Shown here: piece after piece, positions 31,386 to 39,112 of the stretch
How the letters are laid out: every line of letters begins with the position of its first letter
Position numbering within the stretch: the first letter of the stretch is position 1
Assembly (NCBI GenBank): GCA_964497615.1
Contig: CAZCEC010000055.1
Coordinates: 1-43,825, forward strand
Direction of reading: 5' to 3'
Source of the DNA: CAZCEC01 sp964497615
GTDB lineage: Bacteria; Chloroflexota; Anaerolineae; Anaerolineales; UBA6663
DNA: 43,825 bases
Notes under the pieces: model-generated
The model's input: the letters and a program-made list of their open reading frames with translations, nothing else
What the model was told of the DNA's origin: nothing
The model's database searches: none
Program-made: the position numbers and the translations under genes

Positions 31386-31913
31386 TTAGGCGCCGATCAC
31401 ATCGGACCGTACGAGGCCGTAGATCTCCACATCGTGATGCCGCCCCTGGTTGTACCAGGCGCCGCGCGCGGTGCCTTCGTGCTGAAAGCCGCACTTCTCG
31501 GCCAGGCGGCGCGAGGCGGCATTGCCGGGGTGAATGACCAGCCGGATACGATTGATGTTCTTGGTCTCGAACAGGTAGCGCACCATCAGGGTGACGGCTT
31601 CGGTCATGGCCCCCTGGCGGCGGGCCGCGGGCGCGTAGAGGATGTAGGATAGCTCGTACTCATCCAGGTAGTTGACGGTCTTATAGAATTCGATGTGCCC
31701 GATGATCTGATCGGCGCCGTCAACGATGACGAGTTGGCCCTCGTCCTTGGTCCAGAAGCCGGTTTCGTGAAAGAGCTGGTTGAACCGGACCTGCGACATG
31801 ATGCCGCGCGGGAAGAACTCGCCGCGGTTGGCGATGTCAATGTGAAACGCGTAGAGGTCGGAGAGATCAGCTTCGCGCACGGGGCGCAGGGAGATGGATG
31901 TGCCCGCCAGCAT
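31386..31913 (-). CDS. GNAT acetyltransferase (RimJ/RimL type)
   Basis: A 175-residue protein. A GGAGGACCG stretch provides the ribosome site. Motifs: ISLRPVREADLSDLYAF at the N-terminus, IGHIEFYKTVNYLDEYELSYIL, the acetyl-CoA loop YAPAARRQGAMTEAVTLMVRYLF, and INRIRLVIHPGNAASRRLAEKCGFQHEGTARG. This is the RimL pattern for acetylation of N-terminal or small-molecule amines. The substrate is unknown. The deaminase gene follows closely. Confidence 0.92.
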   Translation of the reverse strand: MLAGTSISLRPVREADLSDLYAFHIDIANRGEFFPRGIMSQVRFNQLFHETGFWTKDEGQLVIVDGADQIIGHIEFYKTVNYLDEYELSYILYAPAARRQGAMTEAVTLMVRYLFETKNINRIRLVIHPGNAASRRLAEKCGFQHEGTARGAWYNQGRHHDVEIYGLVRSDVIGA

Positions 31914-31965
31914 CGGTCCTCCGGGGATGTGGAGACGAAAACCAACCTATTGGCTAGCCGGCGCG

Positions 31966-32064
31966 TTACCGGCCCAGCCGCACCCGATCATAGACCCAAA
32001 GCAAGTTGAACGCGAAGAACACGATCAGCAGCAGCCACGCGGCGGGGACGGGAGGGGAGGGCAT
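31966..32064 (-). CDS. Possible 32-residue membrane microprotein
   Basis: ATG at 32064 to TAA at 31966 encodes MPSPPVPAAW-LLLIVFFAFNLLWVYDRVRLGR: one hydrophobic span followed by a basic tail. No clear ribosome site precedes it. Composition and topology resemble real small membrane proteins, and the 31914-32258 gap has no other gene. Confidence 0.4.
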   Translation of the reverse strand: MPSPPVPAAWLLLIVFFAFNLLWVYDRVRLGR

Positions 32065-32161
32065 GTCAGGGCGGCGTTCCAAGACTGTGCGTTTTGTTCA
32101 CCTGGCGGGCGATGACGGTAAGCCGGTGGAGGCGGCGAAGAAACAATGTCGCCTCAACGTT

Positions 32162-32224
32162 AAGACCTGCCAGGTATGGCGACTGCCATTGCGGGCGCGC
32201 GTTAGCCCAAACCTGGCAGGTCTT
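32162..32224. repeat. AAGACCTGCCAGGT inverted repeat
   Basis: AAGACCTGCCAGGT (32162-32175) and ACCTGGCAGGTCTT (32211-32224) are perfect inverted 14-mers with a 35-base loop. It lies upstream of the microprotein and beyond the 3' end of the PPOX gene. The AGACCTG(C/A)CAGGT core is familiar from dispersed repeats in other bacteria. Confidence 0.85.
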
Positions 32225-32258
32225 GACAGTAGTGCCTCAGGCGCGAAACATCGCCGCT

Positions 32259-32684
32259 CTACTCCCCCCTCCCCACCCACGGCCCGACGCCCTCGATGCG
32301 GTCAATCGTGATGCGGGTGATGTAGCCGGGGGGCGGGTTGGGCATGGGCGGGAACTTGACGCCGGGACCCATGTAGATGTAGGCCAGCTTCTGCAATAGC
32401 TCGGGCGCGCCGCCTTCGGTGATGCGGGCGGTGCCGTAGATGACGGCGTACTCCGTGAGGCCGAAGCTGCTCAGGGTCTTGGCTTCGATTGAGACGACGA
32501 CGCGCGGGTCGCGCAGGATGTTCATGACCTTCTGGTTCTTGGGCAGGTGGGCGGCCACCAGCTCGTCGCCCTCCACGCCCAGCCACACCAGGGTGACGTG
32601 CGGGCTGCCGTCGCGGTTCATCGTGACGAGGTGGGCCAGCGCGCCCGCGTCGAGCAGGGATTGGATGGAAGGGGGGATGTTCAT
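32259..32684 (-). CDS. PPOX-family flavin/F420-dependent oxidoreductase-like protein
   Basis: A 141-residue split-barrel protein. The pattern ALAHLVTMNRDGSPHVTLVWLG followed by DELVAAHLPKNQKVMNILRDPRVVVSIE is typical of the PPOX class of F420- or flavin-dependent enzymes. The C-terminus has ITRITIDRIEGVGPWVG. It is the last gene of a three-gene operon (DoxX, SnoaL, PPOX), 3 bp behind the SnoaL gene. Cofactor choice cannot be settled from sequence. Confidence 0.88.
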   Translation of the reverse strand: MNIPPSIQSLLDAGALAHLVTMNRDGSPHVTLVWLGVEGDELVAAHLPKNQKVMNILRDPRVVVSIEAKTLSSFGLTEYAVIYGTARITEGGAPELLQKLAYIYMGPGVKFPPMPNPPPGYITRITIDRIEGVGPWVGRGE

Positions 32685-32687
32685 CGA

Positions 32688-33068
32688 TCAGCCTTTGACG
32701 TAAGAGAACTTTTCCAGGATCAGCCCATCGCGGACGCGAAACACGTCCACGCCGCGGACGTGGCCGGACTGGCCGGCGGGGTCGGTCCAGGTGTAGACCC
32801 AGCGCGCCACGCAGCGCTCGCCCAGCCCGAACAACTCCTCCACCTTGATGTGCGCCTGGGGCGCGGCGCGGAAGAACTCTTCCCAGAACTGGGTGACGGC
32901 GGCCTTGCCCCGGTACGCCGTGCCGTCGGGGGCGGGGGCGGTGTTCTCGAAGACGCCGTCGGGGTGCCACAGCGCCATCATCCCGGTCACATCGCGGCGG
33001 TTGAGGGCGTCGTTGAAGGCCAGCACGGTGCGGGTGGCGGCTTCGAGCTTGTTGAGCTTGTAAGGCAT
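32688..33068 (-). CDS. SnoaL/NTF2-like protein
   Basis: A 126-residue protein of the SnoaL-like fold: VLAFNDALNRRDVTGMMALWHPDGVFENTAPAPDG, GKAAVTQFWEEFF and VDVFRVRDGLILEKFSYVKG. Its start overlaps the DoxX stop by one base (TAATG), so it is translationally coupled; a much longer frame upstream is the shadow of that gene. Family members are small isomerases, hydrolases or binding proteins. No function can be assigned here. Confidence 0.88.
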   Translation of the reverse strand: MPYKLNKLEAATRTVLAFNDALNRRDVTGMMALWHPDGVFENTAPAPDGTAYRGKAAVTQFWEEFFRAAPQAHIKVEELFGLGERCVARWVYTWTDPAGQSGHVRGVDVFRVRDGLILEKFSYVKG

Positions 33069-33454
33069 TAGGCGCGCGCCTTGTCCTTGAGCGGGACGAG
33101 CCGCCAGCGGGCGTAGGCCAGGAATGCGGCCACCGCGGCGATGAAGAGGTTCATCACGATGTTCTGGTATTCGGCGCGCGGGAAATGCCAGGCCGCCGCC
33201 CCCAGCATGACGGCCACCAGGCCCGCCGCCGCCAGCGGGGTGAGGCGGGTCTGGATGCGCGTCAGGCCGGGCAGGATGAGGCCGAGGGCGGCGAGGATCT
33301 CGGCCGTGCCGCTGAAGTAGTGCAGGCCGGCGGGCAGGTCGTACATCCACGCCATGGGCGCGGGCAGCCCGGGCGGCAGGATGAAGTGCTGGATGCCGGT
33401 GAAGAGGAAGAACACCCCTAACCCAACCTGTAGGACCCACAAGACGATGTTCAT
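33068..33454 (-). CDS. DoxX-like membrane protein
   Basis: A 128-residue protein with four hydrophobic segments. MNIVLWVLQVGLGVFFLFTGIQHF and PAGLHYFSGTAEILAALGLILPGL are typical for the DoxX-like family. A ribosome site AAAGGAG precedes the ATG. It heads the DoxX-SnoaL-PPOX operon. DoxX relatives occur in redox-linked membrane complexes; this member is uncharacterised. Confidence 0.87.
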   Translation of the reverse strand: MNIVLWVLQVGLGVFFLFTGIQHFILPPGLPAPMAWMYDLPAGLHYFSGTAEILAALGLILPGLTRIQTRLTPLAAAGLVAVMLGAAAWHFPRAEYQNIVMNLFIAAVAAFLAYARWRLVPLKDKARA

Positions 33455-33552
33455 CAGGCGGAGGCTCCTTTCGCAGTGTGTCCGTTATCCATCAGTATAA
33501 CGAACCTGGGGGGCGCGGCGCAAGATGGGCGGCGGCGCGGCGGGCGGGGCGC

Positions 33553-33978
33553 TTACAGCGGGACGCGGAAGTGGTAGGCGTTGATGGTCAGCCCTTCGCG
33601 GAAGTAGAAGCGGTGGGTCTGCTCGCGCTGGACGCCGGAGTCGAGATGCAGTTGGCCGCAGCCGTGGGCGCGGGCCTCGGCCTTGAGCCAGTCCATCAGG
33701 GCGCGGCCAAACCCATGCGAGCGAAAGGCCGGGTCGGTGTTCAGGTCGTCCACGTACATGATGCGGCCGGCGTAGAGCATCTCGATGTAGCGGTAGCCGG
33801 CCACGGCCCGCACCGCGCCATCGGCATAGAGCGCGGCCAACTGATAGTGGTCGGTCTGCATCATGCGGCGGATGGTGCTCAGGTAGTCATCAGGCGCGAT
33901 GTTGGGGCGCAGGTCGAGCATGACGGCGCGGGTGGCGAGGATGGCGGCGTCGGTGAGGACGGGCTGGATGGCGATCAC
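33553..33978 (-). CDS. GNAT acetyltransferase
   Basis: A 141-residue protein starting with GTG. The acetyl-CoA motif is YVDDLNTDPAFRSHGFGRALMDWLKAEA, followed by CGQLHLDSGVQREQTHRFYFREGL. AVRAVAGYRYIEMLYAGRIM forms the central strands. It starts 3 bp after the stop of the GH4 glycosidase gene, so both are likely on one transcript. The substrate is unknown. Confidence 0.92.
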   Translation of the reverse strand: MIAIQPVLTDAAILATRAVMLDLRPNIAPDDYLSTIRRMMQTDHYQLAALYADGAVRAVAGYRYIEMLYAGRIMYVDDLNTDPAFRSHGFGRALMDWLKAEARAHGCGQLHLDSGVQREQTHRFYFREGLTINAYHFRVPL

Positions 33979-33981
33979 ACC

Positions 33982-35517
33982 CTACCCCTTGTCGTGCGTC
34001 TTGGCCTTGGCGCGGGCGGCCTCCACGTCCACAGCCAACTCTTCGACGGAGCGCAAATGCAGGCGGGCGGCGCCCTGCCACTCGCTCAGGCGCACGCGGG
34101 TGCCGGCGGCGGCGTGGGCGGCCAGGCGGGCGCGGGCCGGCTCGATGGCGGCGGCGTACTGCGGCAGCCATTGGGCCTGGGCCACGAGCATCTCGTCCGT
34201 CATCTGCCACACTTCCTCGGGATTGCAGACGGCGCCCACCAGCGGGTCGTGCAGCATGGCCTGCTTGAGCAGGGTCACGTCGCCGTGGACGGCGGCCTCC
34301 ATGCCCATCTCCTGCACGCGGACGCTGGCGGCGCAGGTGGCGGCGCAGGCCAGCGGCAGGTCGCCCACCACGGTCATGTTGATGCCGTTCTTGTCCACGT
34401 AGCCGGGGATCTCGATGACGCAGCCGTTGGGCAGGTTGCGGATGTGGCCCTGGTTGACGATGTTGAAGTGGCCGCGATAGGTGCGCCCGGTCGCCAGCGA
34501 CTCGATGATGTGGCTGGCGTGCTCCACGCTGCGGTGGTCGGGCGAGTAGAGGCGCGGCTCTTCCTGGAGCCAGTTGGGGAAGTCGGTCTCGAACCAGCGG
34601 CGGTCCTCGGTGCACACGCGCAGGTAGCCGCCTGTCTCGCCGTTGATCCACTCGCTCAGGTCCACCCATTGGGGGATTTCGTCCGGGCGCTTGCGGTACC
34701 AGGGCAGGTACTCGCTCAGGTGGCCGTTGCTCTCGGTGCTGAAGTAGCCAAAGCGCCGGATCACGTCAATGCGCACCTTCTCGGTGACGCTGTATTTCGG
34801 ATGCGCCTCGAACAGTTCCAGCAGACGCGGCACCATGTCCATCCCGCGCCACTGCACCTGGATGTACCAGGTCTGGTGGTTGATGCCGGCGCAGATAATG
34901 TCCACGTCGTCGCGGGTGACGGTCTCGTCCGGCCCAATGCGGCCCTCGGCGCGGGCCCAGTGCTCGATGCACTCGGCGATCTGCCCGTGGCCGTGCTGCA
35001 CGCCGTGGCATAAACCAACGGTCCTTACCCCGCCATACTTGTTGCAGGCCCAGGTGTTCATCGCCATCGGGTTGGAGTAGTTGAGGAACAGCGCGCCCGG
35101 CCGGGCCACGGCGCGGATGTCGGCGCAGATGCCCAGCAGTTCGGGGATGGTGCGCTGGGCGTACATCAGCCCGCCCGCGCACAGGGTGTCGCCCACGCAC
35201 TGGTCCACCCCATATTTGAGCGGGATGTCGATATCGGTGGCGAAGGCCTCCAGCCCGCCCTGGCGGATGGTGCAGATGACGTAGTCGGCGTCGGCGATGG
35301 CGTCGCGCCGGTGGAGGGTGGGCTCAATCGTCGCGGGCAGATTGTTGGCGCGCACTTCGCGCTCCATAAGCTGCACCACCATGTTCAGGTTGCGCTCGGA
35401 AATGTCCATCAGCGCGAAGCGGGTGTCGCGCAGTTCGGGCACGGCCAGCACGTCGCGCATCAACGCGCGGGTGAAGCCGACCGAACCGGCGCCGATCATG
35501 GCAATCTTGAGGGGCAT
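33982..35517 (-). CDS. melA: GH4 family alpha-galactosidase/alpha-glucosidase
   Basis: A 511-residue glycoside hydrolase of family 4. These enzymes use NAD and Mn in an oxidation-elimination mechanism. The NAD motif is IAMIGAGSVGFTRALMRDVL (5-24); FLNYSNPMAMNTWA is at 144-157. The metal ligands should be Cys170 in VGLCHGVQ and His214 in GINHQTWYI. HLSEYLPWYRKRPDEI and HFNIVNQGHIRNLP also fit the family, and the sequence is closest to MelA-type alpha-galactosidases. Substrate (galactoside or glucoside) is inferred. No sugar transporter is adjacent; a GNAT gene follows. Confidence 0.9.
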   Translation of the reverse strand: MPLKIAMIGAGSVGFTRALMRDVLAVPELRDTRFALMDISERNLNMVVQLMEREVRANNLPATIEPTLHRRDAIADADYVICTIRQGGLEAFATDIDIPLKYGVDQCVGDTLCAGGLMYAQRTIPELLGICADIRAVARPGALFLNYSNPMAMNTWACNKYGGVRTVGLCHGVQHGHGQIAECIEHWARAEGRIGPDETVTRDDVDIICAGINHQTWYIQVQWRGMDMVPRLLELFEAHPKYSVTEKVRIDVIRRFGYFSTESNGHLSEYLPWYRKRPDEIPQWVDLSEWINGETGGYLRVCTEDRRWFETDFPNWLQEEPRLYSPDHRSVEHASHIIESLATGRTYRGHFNIVNQGHIRNLPNGCVIEIPGYVDKNGINMTVVGDLPLACAATCAASVRVQEMGMEAAVHGDVTLLKQAMLHDPLVGAVCNPEEVWQMTDEMLVAQAQWLPQYAAAIEPARARLAAHAAAGTRVRLSEWQGAARLHLRSVEELAVDVEAARAKAKTHDKG

Positions 35518-35529
35518 GGGAGTCTCCGG

Positions 35530-35625
35530 AAGGATGAAGGATGAAGGATGAAGGCGGTAGGCAGACGAAGGATGAAGGATGAAGGCGGTAGGCAGACGAA
35601 GGACGAAAGACGAAGGACGGAGTGC
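35530..35625. repeat. GAAGGAT repeats with a 31-bp tandem unit
   Basis: GAAGGATGAAGGATGAAG units with GCGGTAGGCAGAC repeated at a 31-bp period (about 35554 and 35585), then GAAGGACGAAAGACGAAGGAC. The same family appears near 9852 and, in reverse, at 19180-19230. Confidence 0.85.
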
Positions 35626-35648
35626 GGCAAGCAGAAGGCAAAGGCCGA

Positions 35649-37061
35649 TCAGCGCTGGACGGCGGGCAGGTGGACGGCGGCGCCGGGGACGAGCACGAAC
35701 AGCACCGGGTGGCGGGCCAGGGCGGTGGCGGCGGCGGCGCTAAAGCGGCGGCCGGACAGGTAGAAGTGGTGCGGCCCGGCGCTGAGGCCGGTCAGCAGCG
35801 AGGCGGCCACGCTGGCATCCACGCCGTCGTTCGTGTTGGGATAGCTGTTGATGAAGCGGTCGGTGCCAAACTCGGGCGACAGGCCGTCCAGCCCCAGGCC
35901 GTAGAGCGCCTCGTAGGGCTGGTTGTTCGGGTTGGCGGCCAGCCCGGTGGAAGCGGTGCCGCTGACGAAGGCCCAGCCATCGGCCGGCGCGTCCAGGACG
36001 CAGTCGGCCAGGGTGGTGAACGTGGTGGTGGTGTTGGTCCACAGGCCGGAGGCGGGGTCGGCGCAGGCGTGGGCAAAGGGGCTGTCGTCGGGCACGTACA
36101 GCGCGGCCAGGCCGGGGTCCATCAGGCTCACCGAGCCGGTGCCGAACTGGCGGGCGTAGTAGAGCGTGAAGGAATGCGGGCCAGCCGCGACGTTGAAGAC
36201 ATTGGAGGCGGCCAGGCTGACGTCCAGGCCGTCCACGGTGTCGGTGGCCACATCGCCATAGCGCAGGCCGGTGGAGCCGGGCTGGGTGTCGTCCATCCAG
36301 ATTTGGGCGCGGGCTTCGTAGGGCGCGGTGGGCGAGCCGTTGTAGCCCAGCCAGCCGTCGGCGATGGCGAACACCCGCCCCGGCCGCGGCGCGTCCAGGC
36401 TGCACCCGATGGTGTCGTTCATCGTATTGACCGTGGTGATGAAGGCGCCGTTGTAGGTCGCGCCGCAGACTTGCAGGTCGGTGGCATCCGAGGGGATGAA
36501 CAGGGCGCTCAGGCTGGCCTGGTATATGAACACCGGATCGTCGCCGTCGGTGCGGCGGCCCATGAACGAAAAGATGTTGACGCCCACCGTGGTGGTGACC
36601 AGGGCGGTGATGGACAGGCTGCGGTCGGTGCCGTCGCCGCCGGCCAGCAGGGCGCTGTCGGGCACGATGTCCAGGTAGCGGTCGGTGTAGAACAGGCCAT
36701 TGCTTTGGCTGTTGTGGTTGAGGCGGAAGTTGGCCTCGTAGGCGTCGGTGCTGCTGGCGGCGCCGAGGGAGGCGGTGAGCGTCACCAAGGCGTGGCCCGG
36801 CCGCGAGACGTTGAAGTTGCAACTCATCAGACTGCCAAAGTCGGTTGTGGTGAATTCAATGCTCATGTTGTCGTGCGTGATGCCGCAGGCGCTGAGGTAG
36901 GGGCCTTGGAACGTCAGCGCATCGGGCAGGCCGGCGGGCGCGGCGGGGGGCGCTGGGGCCGGCGGACGTTCGGCGAGGGCGCGGGCTGGCGCGAGCACCA
37001 GCGCGGCGGCAGCGATGAGCGTGAGCGTGCGCCCGATAAGCCCGCCAGCAAGTTGTGGCAT
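35649..37061 (-). CDS. Secreted protein with three beta-sandwich-like repeats
   Basis: A 470-residue exported protein. The start at 37061 has the ribosome site GGGGAGGA. The signal peptide is LIGRTLTLIAAAALVLAPARALA. Three repeats of about 125 residues follow; each has a short Cys-containing strand, SCNFNVSRPGHALVTL, GCSLDAPRPGRVFAIADG and DCVLDAPADGWAFVSG, and a later segment such as AAGPHSFTLYYAR or SAGPHHFYLSGRR. No enzyme motif is seen. It may be a surface or extracellular matrix protein. I do not recognise the family. Confidence 0.8.
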   Translation of the reverse strand: MPQLAGGLIGRTLTLIAAAALVLAPARALAERPPAPAPPAAPAGLPDALTFQGPYLSACGITHDNMSIEFTTTDFGSLMSCNFNVSRPGHALVTLTASLGAASSTDAYEANFRLNHNSQSNGLFYTDRYLDIVPDSALLAGGDGTDRSLSITALVTTTVGVNIFSFMGRRTDGDDPVFIYQASLSALFIPSDATDLQVCGATYNGAFITTVNTMNDTIGCSLDAPRPGRVFAIADGWLGYNGSPTAPYEARAQIWMDDTQPGSTGLRYGDVATDTVDGLDVSLAASNVFNVAAGPHSFTLYYARQFGTGSVSLMDPGLAALYVPDDSPFAHACADPASGLWTNTTTTFTTLADCVLDAPADGWAFVSGTASTGLAANPNNQPYEALYGLGLDGLSPEFGTDRFINSYPNTNDGVDASVAASLLTGLSAGPHHFYLSGRRFSAAAATALARHPVLFVLVPGAAVHLPAVQR

Positions 37062-37107
37062 CCGGTCCTCCCCGCAAGCGATGTCAGTGGATGAAAGCGA
37101 AATGCGT

Positions 37108-37476
37108 TTAGGGCTGCCGCAAAATCTTCTCCATCGCTTTGCCCTTGGCCAGCTCATCAATCAGCTTATCCAGGTAGCGGATTTCGCGCATGAGCGGGTC
37201 TGCGATGTTTTCCACGCGGATGCCGCAGATCACGCCGGTGATCATCGTCCGCGCCGGGTTGAGCCGCGGGGCTTGCGCGAAAAAGGTCTCGATGTCGGTT
37301 TGTTTCTTCAGGTGCGCGTTTAGCTCTTTCTGGCTGTAGCCCATCAGCCAGCGGATGATCGTATCAACTTCGGCTTTGGTGCGCCCCTTGCGCTCGGCCT
37401 TGGCGACATACTCGGGATAGACCCGGGCAAAGGCCATGGTAAAGATCCGATGTTTGGTTTGGCTGTTGGCTTGCAT
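37108..37476 (-). CDS. DUF2200 protein
   Basis: A 122-residue protein that matches the DUF2200 pattern along its whole length: RIFTMAFARVYPEYVAKAERKGRT, IIRWLMGYSQKEL, FFAQAPRLNPARTMITGVICG, RVENIADPLMREIRYLDKLIDELAKG and KAMEKILRQ. The family is small, cytoplasmic and widespread, with no known function. It stands alone between two unlinked genes. Confidence 0.9.
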   Translation of the reverse strand: MQANSQTKHRIFTMAFARVYPEYVAKAERKGRTKAEVDTIIRWLMGYSQKELNAHLKKQTDIETFFAQAPRLNPARTMITGVICGIRVENIADPLMREIRYLDKLIDELAKGKAMEKILRQP

Positions 37477-37636
37477 CGATGCTTCTCCCTGGCGGCTAAT
37501 CAGTGGTGCTCGGCTAATGGTATCACACCGCCTTAGCGGAAGGCAATCGGGCGACAGCGATCAAGCTACGCACTTTCCACTTCCACACCTCCCCACCGCA
37601 TTTGCGCCCCCTGCCCAGCCGACTACAATACCGCGC

Positions 37637-38029
37637 ATGTCCATGCAGGATTGGGACCGCGTTTATCATCAAGTCGTCAACGACCATTGGACGCTGCTGG
37701 CGGCCTTTGCCTGGAAGAGCTACACCGACTACGGGCGCGGGGCGCTGGTCATCCAGGTGGATGAGCTGGTCAAGGCCGGCTTCGGCATCGAAGAGCTGGA
37801 CGTGCAGGTGACCTACCTGCCCGGCAGCGACGTGGCCCGCCTGACGGCCGACACCGCCGAGTTTATCGCCGAGTACGATCCGCGCAGCGAACTGGTGATC
37901 CTGTTCACCGGGCTGGACAGCGGCGGCAACCTGGCCTACCGCTGCAAGACCGGCGACGGCCCCCTCCCACCCGACGCCTTCCGGCTGTATGGGCACAAGC
38001 TCGACCGGCTGGATTGGCGGCTGCACTAG
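37637..38029 (+). CDS. Unknown small protein
   Basis: A 130-residue protein. The start at 37637 (MSMQDWDRVYHQVVNDHW) is preferred over an upstream extension of the frame that reads through the preceding gap. The sequence alternates strands and acidic loops (LTADTAEFIAEYDPRSELVIL, LYGHKLDRLDWRLH). No motif is recognised. GC use at third positions fits the neighbours, which supports it as a real gene. Confidence 0.7.
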   Translation: MSMQDWDRVYHQVVNDHWTLLAAFAWKSYTDYGRGALVIQVDELVKAGFGIEELDVQVTYLPGSDVARLTADTAEFIAEYDPRSELVILFTGLDSGGNLAYRCKTGDGPLPPDAFRLYGHKLDRLDWRLH

Positions 38030-38039
38030 GCGGCGACCG

Positions 38040-38101
38040 ACCCCACAACCCCCGTGGGAAGCCGGGGGCAGGTCACGACCCCATGGGGTGGGGCGTTCCT
38101 G
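38040..38101. repeat. Dispersed repeat ACCCCACAACCCCCGTGGGA, copy 2
   Basis: Same block as at 3041-3090, with CACGACCCCATGGGGT inserted between GGGGGCAGGT and GGGGCGTTCCTG. It lies directly upstream of the alpha/beta hydrolase gene. Confidence 0.85.
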
Positions 38102-38132
38102 CGACCGGCGGCCAAGAATAGGAGACCTCCCC

Positions 38133-38951
38133 ATGACCGACTCCCCGCCCCGCACCGGATACGCGCCGGTGAATGGGCTGCAGATGTATTACGAGATCCA
38201 CGGCGGCGGCGCGGCAACGCCGCTGGTGCTGCTGCCCGGCGCGTTTTCGGGCATCGGCACGTCGTTCGGGGCGCTGCTGCCGGGGCTGGCCCGCACGCGG
38301 CCGGTGGTGGCCTTCGAACTGCAGGGGCACGGGCGCACCGCCGATATCGACCGCCCGCTTTCCACCGCGCAGATGGCCGACGACGTGGCGGCGGCGCTGC
38401 GGCACCTGGGGATCGAACAGGCCGATATCCTGGGCTACAGCATGGGCGGCGACGTGGCCCTGCACTTCGTGGTGCGCCACCCGGCGATGACGCGCAAGCT
38501 GGTGCTCATCGCCGCCAGCTACAACCGGGCGGGCATTCACCCCGGCCTGATGGAGGGCCTGGGCGAGATGACGCCGGCCATGATGTACGGCTCGCCGTGG
38601 CACGAGGAATACCTGCGGACCGCGCCGCGCCCAGAAGACTTCGACAAGCTGTTCGCCAAGAAGACGCAGATGGATGCGTCTTACGAGGACTTTTCCGCCG
38701 AGACGATCCAGGCCATCCGCGCGCCCACCCTGGTGATGATCGGCGACTCCGATCTCACCCGGCCTGAGCACGCGGTGGAGATGTTCCGGCTGCTGGGCGG
38801 CGGCGTCTTCGGCGACACGCCCGCCGGCCTGCCGGATTCGCAGCTTGCCATCGTGCCAGGCGCTTCGCATGTGTCCATCGTGTCCAAGGCCGACCTGCTG
38901 CTGGCGATGATCCCGGCATTTCTCGACGCGCCGGTGAAGGCGGGCGGGTGA
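38133..38951 (+). CDS. Alpha/beta hydrolase
   Basis: A 272-residue protein; AGGAG before the ATG decides the start. Fold marks are PLVLLPGAFSGIGTSF, FELQGHGRTADIDRP, and the nucleophile elbow LGYSMGGDVAL with Ser103. The acid is Asp207 (VMIGDSDLTRPEH) and the base His246 (VPGASHVSIV). This is the esterase/epoxide hydrolase-like group; the substrate is unknown. It is followed by a dispersed palindrome. Confidence 0.92.
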   Translation: MTDSPPRTGYAPVNGLQMYYEIHGGGAATPLVLLPGAFSGIGTSFGALLPGLARTRPVVAFELQGHGRTADIDRPLSTAQMADDVAAALRHLGIEQADILGYSMGGDVALHFVVRHPAMTRKLVLIAASYNRAGIHPGLMEGLGEMTPAMMYGSPWHEEYLRTAPRPEDFDKLFAKKTQMDASYEDFSAETIQAIRAPTLVMIGDSDLTRPEHAVEMFRLLGGGVFGDTPAGLPDSQLAIVPGASHVSIVSKADLLLAMIPAFLDAPVKAGG

Positions 38952-38988
38952 CGCGTGGGGTCAGCATCGAGCCATGACAATGGAAGCG

Positions 38989-39074
38989 CGTAGTAGCGAC
39001 TTGAGCGAAGCCCCCTATGGGCATTCGCCAGAGGTCCGAAGCAGCCGGCGGGAGCGAATAAATCCGCCACTACG
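38989..39074. repeat. CGTAGTAGCG / CGCCACTACG palindromic repeat
   Basis: CGTAGTAGCGACTTGAGCGA (from 38989) and AGCGAATAAATCCGCCACTA (ending near 39072) form an imperfect inverted repeat (CGTAGTAGCG against CGCCACTACG with one mismatch). It has the look of a dispersed element; only one copy is in the window. Confidence 0.55.
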
Positions 39075-39112
39075 GCAGGACGGCAGCGACGGAACACACA
39101 GCACCTGATCAT

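Noticed and set aside
33069..33440. N-terminal extension of the SnoaL frame
   Set aside because: It is the shadow of the DoxX-like gene; the coupled start at 33068 fits the family length.
35530..35625. Possible CRISPR-like array
   Set aside because: The units are direct simple repeats with 31-bp period and no variable spacers, and no cas gene is present.
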